From positions 862,554 through 926,553 of the forward strand of contig NZ_AZUQ01000001.1 in NCBI RefSeq assembly GCF_000527155.1: DNA of 64,000 nucleotides, in the 5' to 3' direction. Position 1 is the first letter of the stretch. Every line of letters begins with the position of its first letter. The notes beneath the pieces were generated by a model. That model saw only the letters and a program-made list of their open reading frames with translations, did no database searches and had not been told where the DNA came from. Shown here piece by piece: positions 23,902 through 33,410 of this stretch. Source of the DNA: Haloglycomyces albus DSM 45210 (GTDB lineage Bacteria; Actinomycetota; Actinomycetes; Mycobacteriales; Micromonosporaceae). Position numbers and translations under genes: made by a program.

Positions 23902-24543
23902 TCAGAATTCCGTGTCACAAATCTTCCAGGAACCGTCTTCCTTCTTCATATCGACCGGCTTCGTTTCAGTGGTTGACTGGGATTCGCCCTCGATTTCCAT
24001 GGTGAGACTCAGTTCCACGTCCACCGTCGCACTGTCACCGTCGATCTCACTACCCTTGGCCTCCATGTGGACCTCCATGGAGTCATCCATAGCCGCAGCG
24101 GAATCCGGGTCGAACTCATCCTTGAAGTCGGACTTCATATCCTCACAGATGAACTCCTCACCAGTACTCTGAGCGGATTCCATGTCGCCGTCCATGGCAT
24201 CCTGTAGTGGCCCGTCGATGTATTTCTGGACCACTTCTTCCGGAGTATCGCTGCTGGACGGCCCTCCGCTGCCGCCGCCCAGGAAAATGACCGCAGCTCC
24301 GCCCCCGAGGACCAAGACGGCCACTACGACCACGGTGATGATGATCGGAGTTTTATTCCCGCTCTTCTGCGGCTGTCCCTGCGGGGTAAACCCACCTGGA
24401 GGCTGGCCACCCGGAGGCGGCCCCTGTGGCGGCTGCCCCGGTTGTTGCGGCGGCATACCGTCGTGCTGCGGTGGATGACCGGGTTGCTGATCTTGCTGCT
24501 GCTGATTCGGGTCAAAACCCGGTTGCTGAGGTTGATACGACAT
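23902..24543 (-). CDS. Single-pass membrane protein with PQG-rich head (family member C)
   Basis: A 213-aa close relative of the genes at 23028 and 24749. The head (residues 1-70) carries PGHPPQHDGMPPQQPGQPP-type repeats, followed by QKSGNKTP, one transmembrane helix (about 72-95) and the outer domain TPEEVVQKYIDGPLQDAMDGDMESAQS ... KKEDGSWKICDTEF. The ATG at 24543 with AGGGGCGACG is preferred to an ATG 11 codons upstream, because it matches the start of the relatives. It has its own terminator at 23801, so the family genes are probably separate transcripts. Confidence 0.87.
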   Translation of the reverse strand: MSYQPQQPGFDPNQQQQDQQPGHPPQHDGMPPQQPGQPPQGPPPGGQPPGGFTPQGQPQKSGNKTPIIITVVVVAVLVLGGGAAVIFLGGGSGGPSSSDTPEEVVQKYIDGPLQDAMDGDMESAQSTGEEFICEDMKSDFKDEFDPDSAAAMDDSMEVHMEAKGSEIDGDSATVDVELSLTMEIEGESQSTTETKPVDMKKEDGSWKICDTEF

Positions 24544-24645
24544 CGTCGCCCCTGGTTCAATAGTAAATTCCGACACGACCAGCTTAGAAAGGCCTTGCTC
24601 GCCCTCAACGGTCGTATCCTGAGCTCAAACGAAAACGTCCGCAAT

Positions 24646-24684
24646 GAAAAAGGTGCCACCCCACGATCGATGTGGAGTGACACC
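24646..24684 (-). terminator. Rho-independent terminator of family member D
   Basis: On the minus strand GGTGTCACTCCAC pairs with GTGGGGTGGCACC (two G-T/A-C imperfections) and TTTTTC follows. It lies about 65 bp behind the stop codon of the gene at 24749. Confidence 0.85.
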
Positions 24685-24748
24685 GAAGGTCGTCAGTCGC
24701 GGCTCAGGCAATCTACAGAAGGATATGGTTTTCAACCGAGGTACTCGG

Positions 24749-25507
24749 TTATGCCATACCGCCCATGTCGCAGATCTTCCACGTACTGTCTTCCTTCTTC
24801 AAGTCCCAGCTGAAGGTACGGGTTTCTTCGTTAGACTCACCCTCGAATTCCACCGTAACGGTGGCTTCAACGTCGACGGTCGCATTGTCTCCATCGACTT
24901 CGCTGCCTCCGACTTCGTACTGGATATCCATGTCCCCCATGCCTTCGGCCGCGGAGGTATCGACTTCCTCGTCGAAATTAGACTGCAGGTCTTCACAAAG
25001 ATAGCCCTTCGCACTATCCTGCGCACCTTCGAAATCGCCGTTCATGGCATCTTCCATCGGACCATCCAGGAACTTCTGGACGACTTCCTCCGGACTGTCA
25101 CTGCTGGACGGTCCACCACCGCTGCCCAGGAAGAAGAACGCGGCACCGCCACCGATGGCCAGGACAGCCACCGCAACAACGGCGATGATGATCGGGGTTT
25201 TATTCCCGCTCTTCTGCGGCGGTCCCTGCGGGGCAAACCCACCTGGGGGCTGACCACCCGGAGGCGGCCCCTGCGGTGGCATACCACCCTGCGGTGGCAT
25301 ACCGCCTTGCTGCGGCGGGTAGCCGGGCTGCTGAGGAGGCATACCCTGCTGGGGCGGCATGCCCTGCTGCGGAGGCTGTCCCGGTTGTTGCGGTGGCATA
25401 CCGCCTTGCTGCGGCGGGTAGCCGGGCTGCTGGGGAGGATACCCGGGCTGCTGCCCCGGCTGTTGCTGATTCGGGTCAAAGCCCGGCTGTGGAGGTTGAT
25501 ACGACAT
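24749..25507 (-). CDS. Single-pass membrane protein with long PQG-repeat head (family member D)
   Basis: A 252-aa protein, the longest of the local family. Residues 1-105 are built from imperfect repeats of PGYPPQQ, GGMPPQQ and PGQPPQQ, a low-complexity cytoplasmic head. QKSGNKTP, a transmembrane helix (about 108-130) and the outer domain follow (SPEEVVQKFLDGPMEDAMNGDFEGAQ ... KKEDSTWKICD). The frame is open for 64 more codons upstream, but AAGGGGCGACG before the ATG at 25507 matches the relatives. It is the 5'-most copy of the array. Function unknown; a surface or envelope role is likely from topology only. Confidence 0.87.
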   Translation of the reverse strand: MSYQPPQPGFDPNQQQPGQQPGYPPQQPGYPPQQGGMPPQQPGQPPQQGMPPQQGMPPQQPGYPPQQGGMPPQGGMPPQGPPPGGQPPGGFAPQGPPQKSGNKTPIIIAVVAVAVLAIGGGAAFFFLGSGGGPSSSDSPEEVVQKFLDGPMEDAMNGDFEGAQDSAKGYLCEDLQSNFDEEVDTSAAEGMGDMDIQYEVGGSEVDGDNATVDVEATVTVEFEGESNEETRTFSWDLKKEDSTWKICDMGGMA

Positions 25508-25695
25508 CGTCGCCCCTTTGGTAAGTAAAAAATTCAGGTAGTCTCCGACAGGGTAACAATCGCCCGCAACCCGTAATGAATCGAATTCACCATTACCCAC
25601 CGTGTCGTCACCATTGCATATCCGCAGTTCACGCAGGGCGACTTTCCTTAAACTCAATTGACCATCGCCGCCAATGCGACGCGACCGTAGTCCGC

Positions 25696-27588
25696 TCACC
25701 GTCGCTGCTTGGGTACGGTCTCCTCATCATCGTCCCTTACAACCGCGCTGGTCCGTTGCTCCAGGAACGCCAGCCCCGCTTGCGAGGCGAGAACCAGCAG
25801 CTGGTCTTCTTCCCGCAGAACCTCTTCACAGTCAGGGCACCAGATATCGTTGGGGCCGGAAACCTTGTTTCCCACCCGAACCATCTCACCGGATTCGTCC
25901 CATTCCTGACGTCGAATACCGATCAGACGGAAACCGCCCGGCTCGTCCACGACTCCGGCCTTCTCCCCCACGATGTTCGAGCCCGGTTCCACCCGCACCT
26001 GCGCTACGTGCACCAGCTGCCCGCGTACCGGAATCGTCGACAAGATCTGATCGTCGGTCACCAGAGCCGCAAAGGACGCCGCGGCCACTCGCGGGGCACT
26101 CCAGGACAGGTGCAGGGGCAGTGTGTCCAGCGGCCAAGCCCCCCGGCCATAATTGCGGCCACTGCGGCGCTGCCGCGCCAGGAAACGCGCGTTGAGGTTC
26201 TCGCGAACGAGTTCGGCGAACTCTTCGTCGTAAATGCGCAAGACCGTCCGTACATCGGCGCGGCAATGCACGGCGCACAGCGCGATTTCCAGGTTCTGCG
26301 AATCCAATTTAGCCATTGCTACGACCGACAGGCATTGCGCGATCCCCGCTTCGCGCAATATCTCCGGATTGCTGGCATTGCCGAACAGCACCTGAGCCCC
26401 TACACTGCGCGCGGTGTTGACTCCTGGAACGTCGTGGTCCTTCTCGATGGCCACGACCGGTTGACCCTGTGCCCGTAGCATCTCCACCACCCGCGTGCCG
26501 ATGTTTCCCAATCCGACCACGATGATGTGCTTGCGCACGGGCTCGACGATCCGTCCGGTCGCGAGCGCGTACTTTCGCCCCACGAGACTCTGCACGATGG
26601 CACCGGTGACGACGGGGATGAGCAGGGCGCCGGACAGGGTGACGGCGACGTGGGCGTATCTCGACCAGGTGGGTGCTCCGAGGTCGGGGTCGATGCCGCC
26701 TCCGGCGGCGAGGGCGAGGATGTAGATGGCGTCCCAGATTCCGGAGGGGTTGGCGTCTTCGGCTCCGTGGACCCGCAGTATGACGATTCCGCTGATCATG
26801 ATGACCAGTAGGAGGATGGTGGCCAGGCGTAGTTTGATGTCGATGGTGCGGCGGAATTCTCGGCTGAGGCGTTTGAGTCCGCGTGTGGTGCGTTGTCTGA
26901 GTCGGCTGAGTGTCTGGGATCGGGCGGCCGGTAGCAGGCGGAGGTAGCGGGGTGCTTCGTTGACCGTTTGGGGCAGGATCTGGGTGTAGGGGCGTTTTCC
27001 TTCGGCGATGATCCATTGGGTGTTGTCGCTGGGGTTGTTGGTGACGAGTAGTTCGCGTCCCCAGATTTGGATGCGTCCGGGTGGGATGTGGTGTTGGGCG
27101 GCGGCCGCGTAGGTTGGGGCGACCATGTCGGCGTCGGATTCGATGAAGATTTCGTTTTTTCCGACGAGGTGGCGTACGCGGGAGGTGAGTTGCCGGTTGT
27201 ACATCCGGATGATCAACCGCGCCTGGGTGGTTTGTTTTTTCCGTCGGGCGCTCTGTTGGATGAGTTGCCGTAGTTTGAGGGCGAGGTGGAGGTTTCCGAC
27301 GTCGTCTTGGGCGAGTAGGACGACCGCGTGGGCTTTTTCGAGCCCGTAGGAGGCGACGGTGTCGGCTTCGATGCGGTCGGTTTCCTGGACGCGGAGGAGG
27401 TCGTTGCGGGCCTGGGCGGCGCGGATTTCGAAGCTTTGAAATCCGCTGCCCGGGGAGATGACGGCTGTGACGGCCACGCCGAAGTTGTCGGTGAGGTTTC
27501 GGATGAATCTCAGGGCAAGTCCGGTGTCGCCCACCACGATGACGTGTTTGGTGTTGGGCGGCGGCCATTCTCGGCGTAGCGGCGACAT
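25696..27588 (-). CDS. Channel-like membrane protein with two RCK/TrkA-N domains
   Basis: A 630-aa protein. The N-terminal nucleotide-binding RCK domain (about 14-170) starts KHVIVVGDTGLALRF. A central membrane part has helices at about 250-272 and 305-335. A second TrkA-N domain starts HIIVVGLGNIGTRV at about 355, and a C-terminal TrkA-C-like region ends in a C-P-D-C motif (IWCPDCEEVL). Between the helices, where K+ channels have TVGYGD, the sequence reads ALAAGGGIDPD, so ion selectivity may differ. The order TM plus double RCK resembles CASTOR/POLLUX-type channels (inference). Start ATG 27588; no obvious operon partner. Confidence 0.8.
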   Translation of the reverse strand: MSPLRREWPPPNTKHVIVVGDTGLALRFIRNLTDNFGVAVTAVISPGSGFQSFEIRAAQARNDLLRVQETDRIEADTVASYGLEKAHAVVLLAQDDVGNLHLALKLRQLIQQSARRKKQTTQARLIIRMYNRQLTSRVRHLVGKNEIFIESDADMVAPTYAAAAQHHIPPGRIQIWGRELLVTNNPSDNTQWIIAEGKRPYTQILPQTVNEAPRYLRLLPAARSQTLSRLRQRTTRGLKRLSREFRRTIDIKLRLATILLLVIMISGIVILRVHGAEDANPSGIWDAIYILALAAGGGIDPDLGAPTWSRYAHVAVTLSGALLIPVVTGAIVQSLVGRKYALATGRIVEPVRKHIIVVGLGNIGTRVVEMLRAQGQPVVAIEKDHDVPGVNTARSVGAQVLFGNASNPEILREAGIAQCLSVVAMAKLDSQNLEIALCAVHCRADVRTVLRIYDEEFAELVRENLNARFLARQRRSGRNYGRGAWPLDTLPLHLSWSAPRVAAASFAALVTDDQILSTIPVRGQLVHVAQVRVEPGSNIVGEKAGVVDEPGGFRLIGIRRQEWDESGEMVRVGNKVSGPNDIWCPDCEEVLREEDQLLVLASQAGLAFLEQRTSAVVRDDDEETVPKQRR

Positions 27589-27669
27589 ACTTTGAGTGTA
27601 AACATGTGTCGCAATCTAATACCAGGTAGTTACATTCGTCTGTCTACTTGGCGGGGACGACGTTCCGTC

Positions 27670-28689
27670 TCAGGTGCCGTCGTTCAGGCTTTTCTTCAGC
27701 GTGTGCAGTGGTATTTCGTAGTCGTACCAATTGACGTCGTGGACGAATCCGAGTTGGGCGTTGACCCAGTTGACGTCTTGAGCGTCGGGTGACGTCCAGG
27801 TCTGTACGTCGTGCAGTTGCGGTTCGCGTTGACGTAGTTCGAGCAGCAGGGCCGCCTTCATGGTCATGGCGAGCCCGTAGGAACGGTGGCCGCTGGCGAC
27901 GACGGTGTCGTACTGGTCGGCGCGGGTGGGTCGTTGGTTGGAGACGACCACCTCGGTCAGGCCGACGACTTCGTCGGTTCGTTCGTTGATCGCCACCATG
28001 ATGTGCGGACGCATACCGCGTTTCCGCAGGGTGTCGAAGGCGGTGGCCAGCTGGTTGGCTTCCGCGGAGGGACGCCATTCCGGCAGCCAGACGATGGGGG
28101 CTTCGGGTGAATGCAGGTGTGCTTTGACGTCGGCGTACGAGTCGGCGTAGGAGGCGGGGACCGATCCGGGGAAATATCGCAGTTCATAGTCGGCGGCTAC
28201 GCGCTTGGCGGCCGTTTCCATGAATTCCCAGTCGATGTTGTCCCAGCGTAGGAGGTGACGGTGTTCCAGCTCGGCGATCTCGAAGCCGAGACGGTCGTAG
28301 AATCCGACTGCCGGAGTGGTGGCGATGACCTCGGCGCAGACGGTATCGCAGCCCATCGCCTCGGCGCTGTCGGCGGTGTGGCGTAGGAGGAGCTTTCCGA
28401 TACCTTGACCTCGCACTTCGGGGCGAGTGGCGATCTCCACGATACCGACGGGGTCGTCGCTGAGCCGAGTTATGACGCTATGGCCCAGGAAGTGGCCGCG
28501 GTCCTCGTAGGCAACCAGAAGTTTGCGCTGCGAACCGGGGAGGGTTTGGCTGAGGTAGTCCCTGAGGCGGTGACTGTTCCATTGCGGTTCGCCGGGCATG
28601 TCGGAATCGGTCATCGCATTGAGGACATCGCACCATTGTTCTATGTCATCGGTGGACATCTGGGCTGCGTTGAGCTCCTCCACTCGCAT
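27670..28689 (-). CDS. Tandem GNAT acetyltransferase
   Basis: A 339-aa protein with two GNAT modules. The first (about 1-165) has a clear acetyl-CoA loop RPEVRGQGIGKLLL at about residue 89 and GFYDRLGFE. The second (about 185-335) has the weaker pattern GHRSYGLAMTMKAALL. The two-module layout is that of mycothiol synthase and related actinobacterial enzymes, but I cannot assign MshD; the substrate is unknown. The ATG at 28689 is preceded by AGGAGGGTC, a good ribosome binding site. Confidence 0.8.
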   Translation of the reverse strand: MRVEELNAAQMSTDDIEQWCDVLNAMTDSDMPGEPQWNSHRLRDYLSQTLPGSQRKLLVAYEDRGHFLGHSVITRLSDDPVGIVEIATRPEVRGQGIGKLLLRHTADSAEAMGCDTVCAEVIATTPAVGFYDRLGFEIAELEHRHLLRWDNIDWEFMETAAKRVAADYELRYFPGSVPASYADSYADVKAHLHSPEAPIVWLPEWRPSAEANQLATAFDTLRKRGMRPHIMVAINERTDEVVGLTEVVVSNQRPTRADQYDTVVASGHRSYGLAMTMKAALLLELRQREPQLHDVQTWTSPDAQDVNWVNAQLGFVHDVNWYDYEIPLHTLKKSLNDGT

Positions 28690-28913
28690 AGACCCTCCTG
28701 GTCATGTTGTGATCGGTCAGGCGGCCGCCCCACGGGGGTCGCCTTGGCGTTCCCCGGTTTCGGCCACCTGCCGCGCGGCGTGACGTGGGCATACCTGGGA
28801 CCCGCGCGTGCGTTTCTCCTACTTCGCTGCTTTCTTTCCGTCGAGCCGATGGATTTCGGGGAGTACTCCAGTTTAGTGCAATCCCTTCGACGCCCGAAAG
28901 ACAAGAGCGATAG

Positions 28914-29768
28914 TCATTTACTTTGTTCGCCGTATTGGTTGGCACGTTCGTACACATCGTGGACGTATGTGTCGAGATGGTTGTAGCTGTACACGGCTGC
29001 GTACCATTGGGCGGGATCGCGTAGATCCTTCCCGTCGGCACACAGGTAATCGGCCGCCGATACGGCGGCGTCGAAAACGTTCTGTACATTGACCGTGCCG
29101 TCACCGTCGCCGTCGGTGCCCCAGCGCTCCCAGGTGGGGGGAATAAACTGCATGGGGCCGGCGGCGCGCATGCGCTCGCCTTCGACGACGACTTCGGGTC
29201 CGTAAATGTCGTCACTGGTGTCGCCATTGGGCTCCAGGATGGCATTGCCGGTCGTTCCGTGGTTGGTTTCGACCGATCCGATACCCGCAAGAGTGGTCCA
29301 CGACAGGTGGCACCCGGGGTTACGTGCTTGGGAGATCAGTTCGGCGCGACCGTAGGCTTCGAGGGCCACCGGAGAGATTCCCAGGTCGCTCAAGTCGTCG
29401 GCCCATTGGCTGAGGCTGACGTCGGCAGGACTCTCTTCGGGGCTGGGGCTGGGTGTGTCAGAGTCATCGTTGGGATCGGGACGCACGTCAACCGGTCGCC
29501 CACTGTCCGGAGGCTCCACGTATTCCTCGAAATAGGACAGTTCGGTAACCTCATTCCGTTCGGGTGGTGATCCGTAGGACCACGATGGTCCGGCAATGGG
29601 ACTGACGAAGTAACCGACGGCGAAAAACGCCGCCAGTAGCGCGACGGTGAACGTGACTTGCAGCGCCAAACGACCGCCGGGACGGCGCAGCGCACCGAAA
29701 CCGCCGCGCAGACCACGTAGTAGCGCCGCCGGAAGTGCTTTGATTCGTATCTTTCGCCTCAACCACAC
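28914..29768 (-). CDS. Membrane-anchored lytic transglycosylase (SLT/MltB-like)
   Basis: A 284-aa protein: a basic N-terminus, a signal-anchor helix (about 36-58), a Pro/Ser/Asp-rich linker (about 65-115) and a transglycosylase domain (about 130-275). The catalytic Glu is in GSVETNHG. MQFIPPTWERWGTDGDGDGT and YSYNHLDTYV are typical of MltB-type enzymes. It would cleave peptidoglycan glycan strands outside the membrane. The linker is strongly acidic. It is a single gene with a long upstream region on the minus strand. Confidence 0.88.
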   Translation of the reverse strand: MWLRRKIRIKALPAALLRGLRGGFGALRRPGGRLALQVTFTVALLAAFFAVGYFVSPIAGPSWSYGSPPERNEVTELSYFEEYVEPPDSGRPVDVRPDPNDDSDTPSPSPEESPADVSLSQWADDLSDLGISPVALEAYGRAELISQARNPGCHLSWTTLAGIGSVETNHGTTGNAILEPNGDTSDDIYGPEVVVEGERMRAAGPMQFIPPTWERWGTDGDGDGTVNVQNVFDAAVSAADYLCADGKDLRDPAQWYAAVYSYNHLDTYVHDVYERANQYGEQSK

Positions 29769-30318
29769 ATTAGTGAGTATCTCTCATCTGTTATGCGTCA
29801 TGAATCCGGCTCCACACTATGGGAATCTGCGAACTAAGCCGCTACCGGCCCTTTCTCCATTCGTTGACCTAACCGGGGACTTTAACCCGCAGCAATCAAA
29901 TTGTTACCACAATTCGATAACGGTCTTCGACAAGTTGACTCCATACGGAACGCGGATCATATTATGATCGGTCGATAACATAAGGCGGTCCAAATGGGAG
30001 AGAGCTTGTTTCGTTATCGATCGTTTCGAACATATGGAGGTCAATTTGGTTGGCCACACTCGTGACCGTAGCGGTCCGGTTAACCGACGCCGGGCCTCGG
30101 CCCGTTAATTCTCCTATTTCGGTTGTGAGCGGACCACTACACCGCCTATAGAGAACCGGTAGGACTACGCGTGCCGCCGTTTCCTTACCAGGCAACGGCA
30201 CCGAGCCGACATTACGGTCCGGACCGTGGTCGACTCCAGGGGAGGTGGAGCGACGCCTCCGGGGTTGACCCGAAGCCGATGACACGACCGACATGTCATC
30301 GGCAGTCAAGCGTAGGTC
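29769..30318. promoter_or_regulatory. 550-bp divergent intergenic region with palindromes
   Basis: No gene is credible here. The region separates the lytic transglycosylase (minus) from the cyclase fusion (plus). TCGATAAC occurs at 29914-29921 and 29972-29979 and inverted at 30013-30020. GATCATATTATGATC (29955-29969) is a perfect 15-nt palindrome. These could be operator sites, but the cognate factor is unknown. I compared the minus-strand leader with the c-di-AMP (ydaO) riboswitch pattern and did not find a convincing match. Confidence 0.5.
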
Positions 30319-32019
30319 ATGGCCAGACAAACCGCGCTTTGCATGCGGGGTACACAGAAAGCGATATTCTCGGTGGACACGACAGATCTGACAACCGCAC
30401 CAATATCAACAGCCGTTACACAACGAATTCACACCACGACCGGCCTGCCGTCAGGATTCCTCACCTTCATCCTCACCGACATCGAAGGCTCCACGCCTTT
30501 GGTCTGCGAGCTGGGCGATGACCGCTATCGCGAACTCATCCAGCGACATCGCCGGATCATTCGCCAATGCCTGGAGAGATCCGGGGGATACGAAGTGGAG
30601 ACGGAGGGGGATTCATTTCTTTTGGTATTCACCGACGCCCAAGCGGCACTACGGTGTGCCACACGTATTCAGTTCGCCCTCGCCGACACCGTATGGCCGT
30701 ATTACGGATACGACCGCCCCGTCCGACCACGCGTTCGGATCGCCGCGCACAGTGGTTACGCCGAAGCGTCGGACCAGGGCTACAGTACGATCGAAATTCA
30801 CCGCACTGCTCGGATCTGCTCGGCGACTCATGGAGACCAGATCCTCATCTCCGAGCAATGCCGGGCGGCCGCCCACGAACCTCACACCATCCACATCGGA
30901 GACTACGATCTCAAAGGCCTGAACGAAAGCCTTAGCCTCTACCAGCTCACGACGCCAGGACTCCGTGCCGACTTCGCTCCACCACCCGTACGCCGTCGGC
31001 GACACAATCTGCCGCAGCCGTACTCACACACCATCACCCACCCCGACCAGATGGAACGAATCAACCGGGCCCTGGAGGTCCAACGCCTGATCACCCTCAC
31101 CGGGCTACCCCGCAGCGGCAAAACCACCACCGCCCTGTCCTGGGCACATGCCCACCTCGACGAATTCGAAGGAGGCGTCTGGTACGTCAACACCGACGAC
31201 CTCGGAGGCGGACTACTGCGAGCGCTCGGCAAGCCGGTCGAACCGTTCCGAGCCCCGCTGGATACCGCCATCGAACATGTGCGGGACCGGCGCAGTCTCG
31301 TCGTCGTAGACGGCCAGGACCCGCGCCCCGATCCGGGACGGTTGCGCGCTCTGCTGGACGCGTGCCCCCGACTACGTGTCATCGTCTGCGCTCGCGAAGC
31401 CGTTGGGCTGGAGGGTGAATCCACTCTTCCGCAACTCGCCCCCGGCATCGAACGATGCGCAAAACTGTTGCGACAGGGCGTGCGGGCCCACGGCTCCGAC
31501 CTCGACGACACCGACGCGCGCCGCATCGTCAATACCGTGGACTGCTTCGTTCCCGCCTTCGAACTGCTCAGCCAGTTGGTCGCCGTCAGCGGACCCATCG
31601 CAACACAGCAGGAACTGACCAACAACCCGTGTGAACTGTTCGAACACTCGGTGGTCGACCATAGCGTTCACTCCTGCGTGCGCGCACTCGACTCGACCCA
31701 GGAAGGACTGTTCCGGGCGCTGTTGACCTACGGCTCCGCCCGGTTCGGCATCGGTCTGCTCATGCGCACCGCGCGGAACCACGGCGCCCACTTCTCCGAT
31801 CTCAAACGCATGATCGACATGGCGTTGCTGGTACCGACGTCTGAGGCGCACTACCGTATCCCGGCACCCATTCGGTGGCTGCATCGCCCCCGGTGGGACG
31901 ACCGGTTGCGGCCGACCATGCCCAATCCGCCACTGTCACCCGCCTGGGCACAGGCCGAACAAGGGTTCGACACGCCGTCCTATGTTCAGGACGGTCTCGC
32001 CCTGAGCTCACCGCGTTAA
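30319..32019 (+). CDS. Class III nucleotide cyclase domain fused to P-loop NTPase
   Basis: A 566-aa protein. The class III cyclase homology domain is at about residues 46-215: the first metal Asp in [10 protein letters not shown] and the second in [11 protein letters not shown]. At the transition-state position the usual N-x-x-x-R reads IHRTARI, i.e. His in place of Asn, which may lower or alter activity. From about 245 an AAA/NB-ARC-like NTPase follows with Walker [11 protein letters not shown], and the Walker B region VVVDGQDP is atypical. The C-terminal 200 residues are helical with no recognised DNA-binding domain. This matches the cyclase-STAND regulator group of actinobacteria. The start could also be ATG 30343. 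Confidence 0.78.
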   Translation: MARQTALCMRGTQKAIFSVDTTDLTTAPISTAVTQRIHTTTGLPSGFLTFILTDIEGSTPLVCELGDDRYRELIQRHRRIIRQCLERSGGYEVETEGDSFLLVFTDAQAALRCATRIQFALADTVWPYYGYDRPVRPRVRIAAHSGYAEASDQGYSTIEIHRTARICSATHGDQILISEQCRAAAHEPHTIHIGDYDLKGLNESLSLYQLTTPGLRADFAPPPVRRRRHNLPQPYSHTITHPDQMERINRALEVQRLITLTGLPRSGKTTTALSWAHAHLDEFEGGVWYVNTDDLGGGLLRALGKPVEPFRAPLDTAIEHVRDRRSLVVVDGQDPRPDPGRLRALLDACPRLRVIVCAREAVGLEGESTLPQLAPGIERCAKLLRQGVRAHGSDLDDTDARRIVNTVDCFVPAFELLSQLVAVSGPIATQQELTNNPCELFEHSVVDHSVHSCVRALDSTQEGLFRALLTYGSARFGIGLLMRTARNHGAHFSDLKRMIDMALLVPTSEAHYRIPAPIRWLHRPRWDDRLRPTMPNPPLSPAWAQAEQGFDTPSYVQDGLALSSPR

Positions 32020-32120
32020 CGGTCGGCGATATGACTTATCTCCGCCAGGAGCGGCCATGTGAGCTTTCTCCGCCGGGGGCGGCTGTGACAACGGCGGACA
32101 ATCATGCAAAGCTGGCATTC

Positions 32121-33410
32121 ATGCAGGAAGTAAGTCATTCTAATTCCGAGAAATACACGCAGCGCGGCACAAAGGTCACGCCCGGAGGGGTCAACTCTCC
32201 GGTACGGGCCTTCGGCGGCGTCGGAGGCACCCCGGTGTACATGGAATCGGCCCAGGGTAGCCGAATGGTTGATGTGGACGGAAACAGCTACATCGACCTC
32301 GTCGGCTCCTGGGGCCCCATGATTCTGGGCCACGCCCACCCCGAGGTCGTCTCGGCCGTCACCACCGCTGCCGAACGCGGCACCTCCTTCGGCACCTCCT
32401 CGCCCGGCGAAGTGGAACTGGCCGAAGAGCTCGTCGCCCGCACCAACTGCGAACAGGTGCGCCTGGTGACGTCGGGAACCGAGGCCACCATGAGCGCCCT
32501 GCGGCTCGCCCGAGGAGCCACCGGACGCGACAAGGTCATCAAGTTCGCCGGCTGCTACCACGGCCACGGCGACGCCTTCCTCGCCGCCGCCGGCTCCGGC
32601 GTGGCCACTCTGGGAACACCGGACTCCCCCGGCGTCCCCGCCTCGGCCACCGCCGACACCATCGTGGTGCCCTATAACGACCTCGACGCCGTCACAGAGG
32701 CACTCCAGGCCAACGAAGGCCAGGTCGCCGCCGTCATCACCGAGGCCATTCCCGGAAACATGGGCTGCGTGGCCCCACAGGACGACTTCAACGAACGCCT
32801 CTACCGGCTCGCCCACGAACACGGCAGCCTCCTGATCAGCGACGAGGTCATGACCGGTTTCCGCGTCGGACGTCACGGCGTCAGCGCTCCCGCCGACCTC
32901 TACACCTTCGGTAAGGTCATGGGAGGCGGACTGCCCGCGGCGGCCTTCGGAGGACGACGCGACCTCATGGAACAGCTCTCCCCCACCGGCCCCATCTACC
33001 AGGCCGGTACCCTGGCGGGCAACCCCGTCACCGCCGCCGCCGGACTGACCACCCTGCACCTGCTGACCGACGAGGTCTACCAAAAGCTGGATACGCTCGC
33101 CGAACAGATCGGAACCATGGCCTCCGACGCGCTCACTAAAGCGGGTGTGGCCCACTACCTATCGGCACCGGGGAATTTGTTTAGTGTTTTCTTTACTGAG
33201 AACCAAGTAACCAACTTCGATCAGGCGAAAACGCAGAACACGGACCAATACGCGGCGTTCTTTCACGAAATGCTGCGCCAAGGCGTGTACCTCCCACCGA
33301 GCGCGTTCGAATGCTGGTTCGTTTCCGCAGCTATAACCGAGGAAGACCTGTCACAACTGGAGGCCGCCTTCGCGCGGGCCGCGAACGCCGCGGCTACAGT
33401 GCGGTCATGA
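32121..33410 (+). CDS. hemL: Glutamate-1-semialdehyde 2,1-aminomutase
   Basis: A 429-aa PLP enzyme that converts glutamate-1-semialdehyde to 5-aminolevulinate in heme synthesis. PLP Lys265 lies in [32 protein letters not shown] at the N-terminus and AGTLAGNPV are family signatures. The frame is open back to 31875, inside the preceding gene, so the ATG at 32121 is chosen; its ribosome binding site is weak. The phosphatase gene overlaps its stop (ATGA). Heme supply fits the cytochrome c maturation genes downstream. Confidence 0.93.
   Translation: MQEVSHSNSEKYTQRGTKVTPGGVNSPVRAFGGVGGTPVYMESAQGSRMVDVDGNSYIDLVGSWGPMILGHAHPEVVSAVTTAAERGTSFGTSSPGEVELAEELVARTNCEQVRLVTSGTEATMSALRLARGATGRDKVIKFAGCYHGHGDAFLAAAGSGVATLGTPDSPGVPASATADTIVVPYNDLDAVTEALQANEGQVAAVITEAIPGNMGCVAPQDDFNERLYRLAHEHGSLLISDEVMTGFRVGRHGVSAPADLYTFGKVMGGGLPAAAFGGRRDLMEQLSPTGPIYQAGTLAGNPVTAAAGLTTLHLLTDEVYQKLDTLAEQIGTMASDALTKAGVAHYLSAPGNLFSVFFTENQVTNFDQAKTQNTDQYAAFFHEMLRQGVYLPPSAFECWFVSAAITEEDLSQLEAAFARAANAAATVRS

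Noticed and set aside
26309-27568. A 419-codon frame rich in Arg/His/Pro opposite frame of the RCK protein.
   Set aside because: Composition typical of a shifted frame; the RCK protein in the same place has clear domains.
29769-30000. Possible c-di-AMP (ydaO) riboswitch upstream of the lytic transglycosylase, a known location in actinobacteria.
   Set aside because: The minus-strand leader has some G-rich blocks but not the conserved order of ydaO motifs; not supported by eye.
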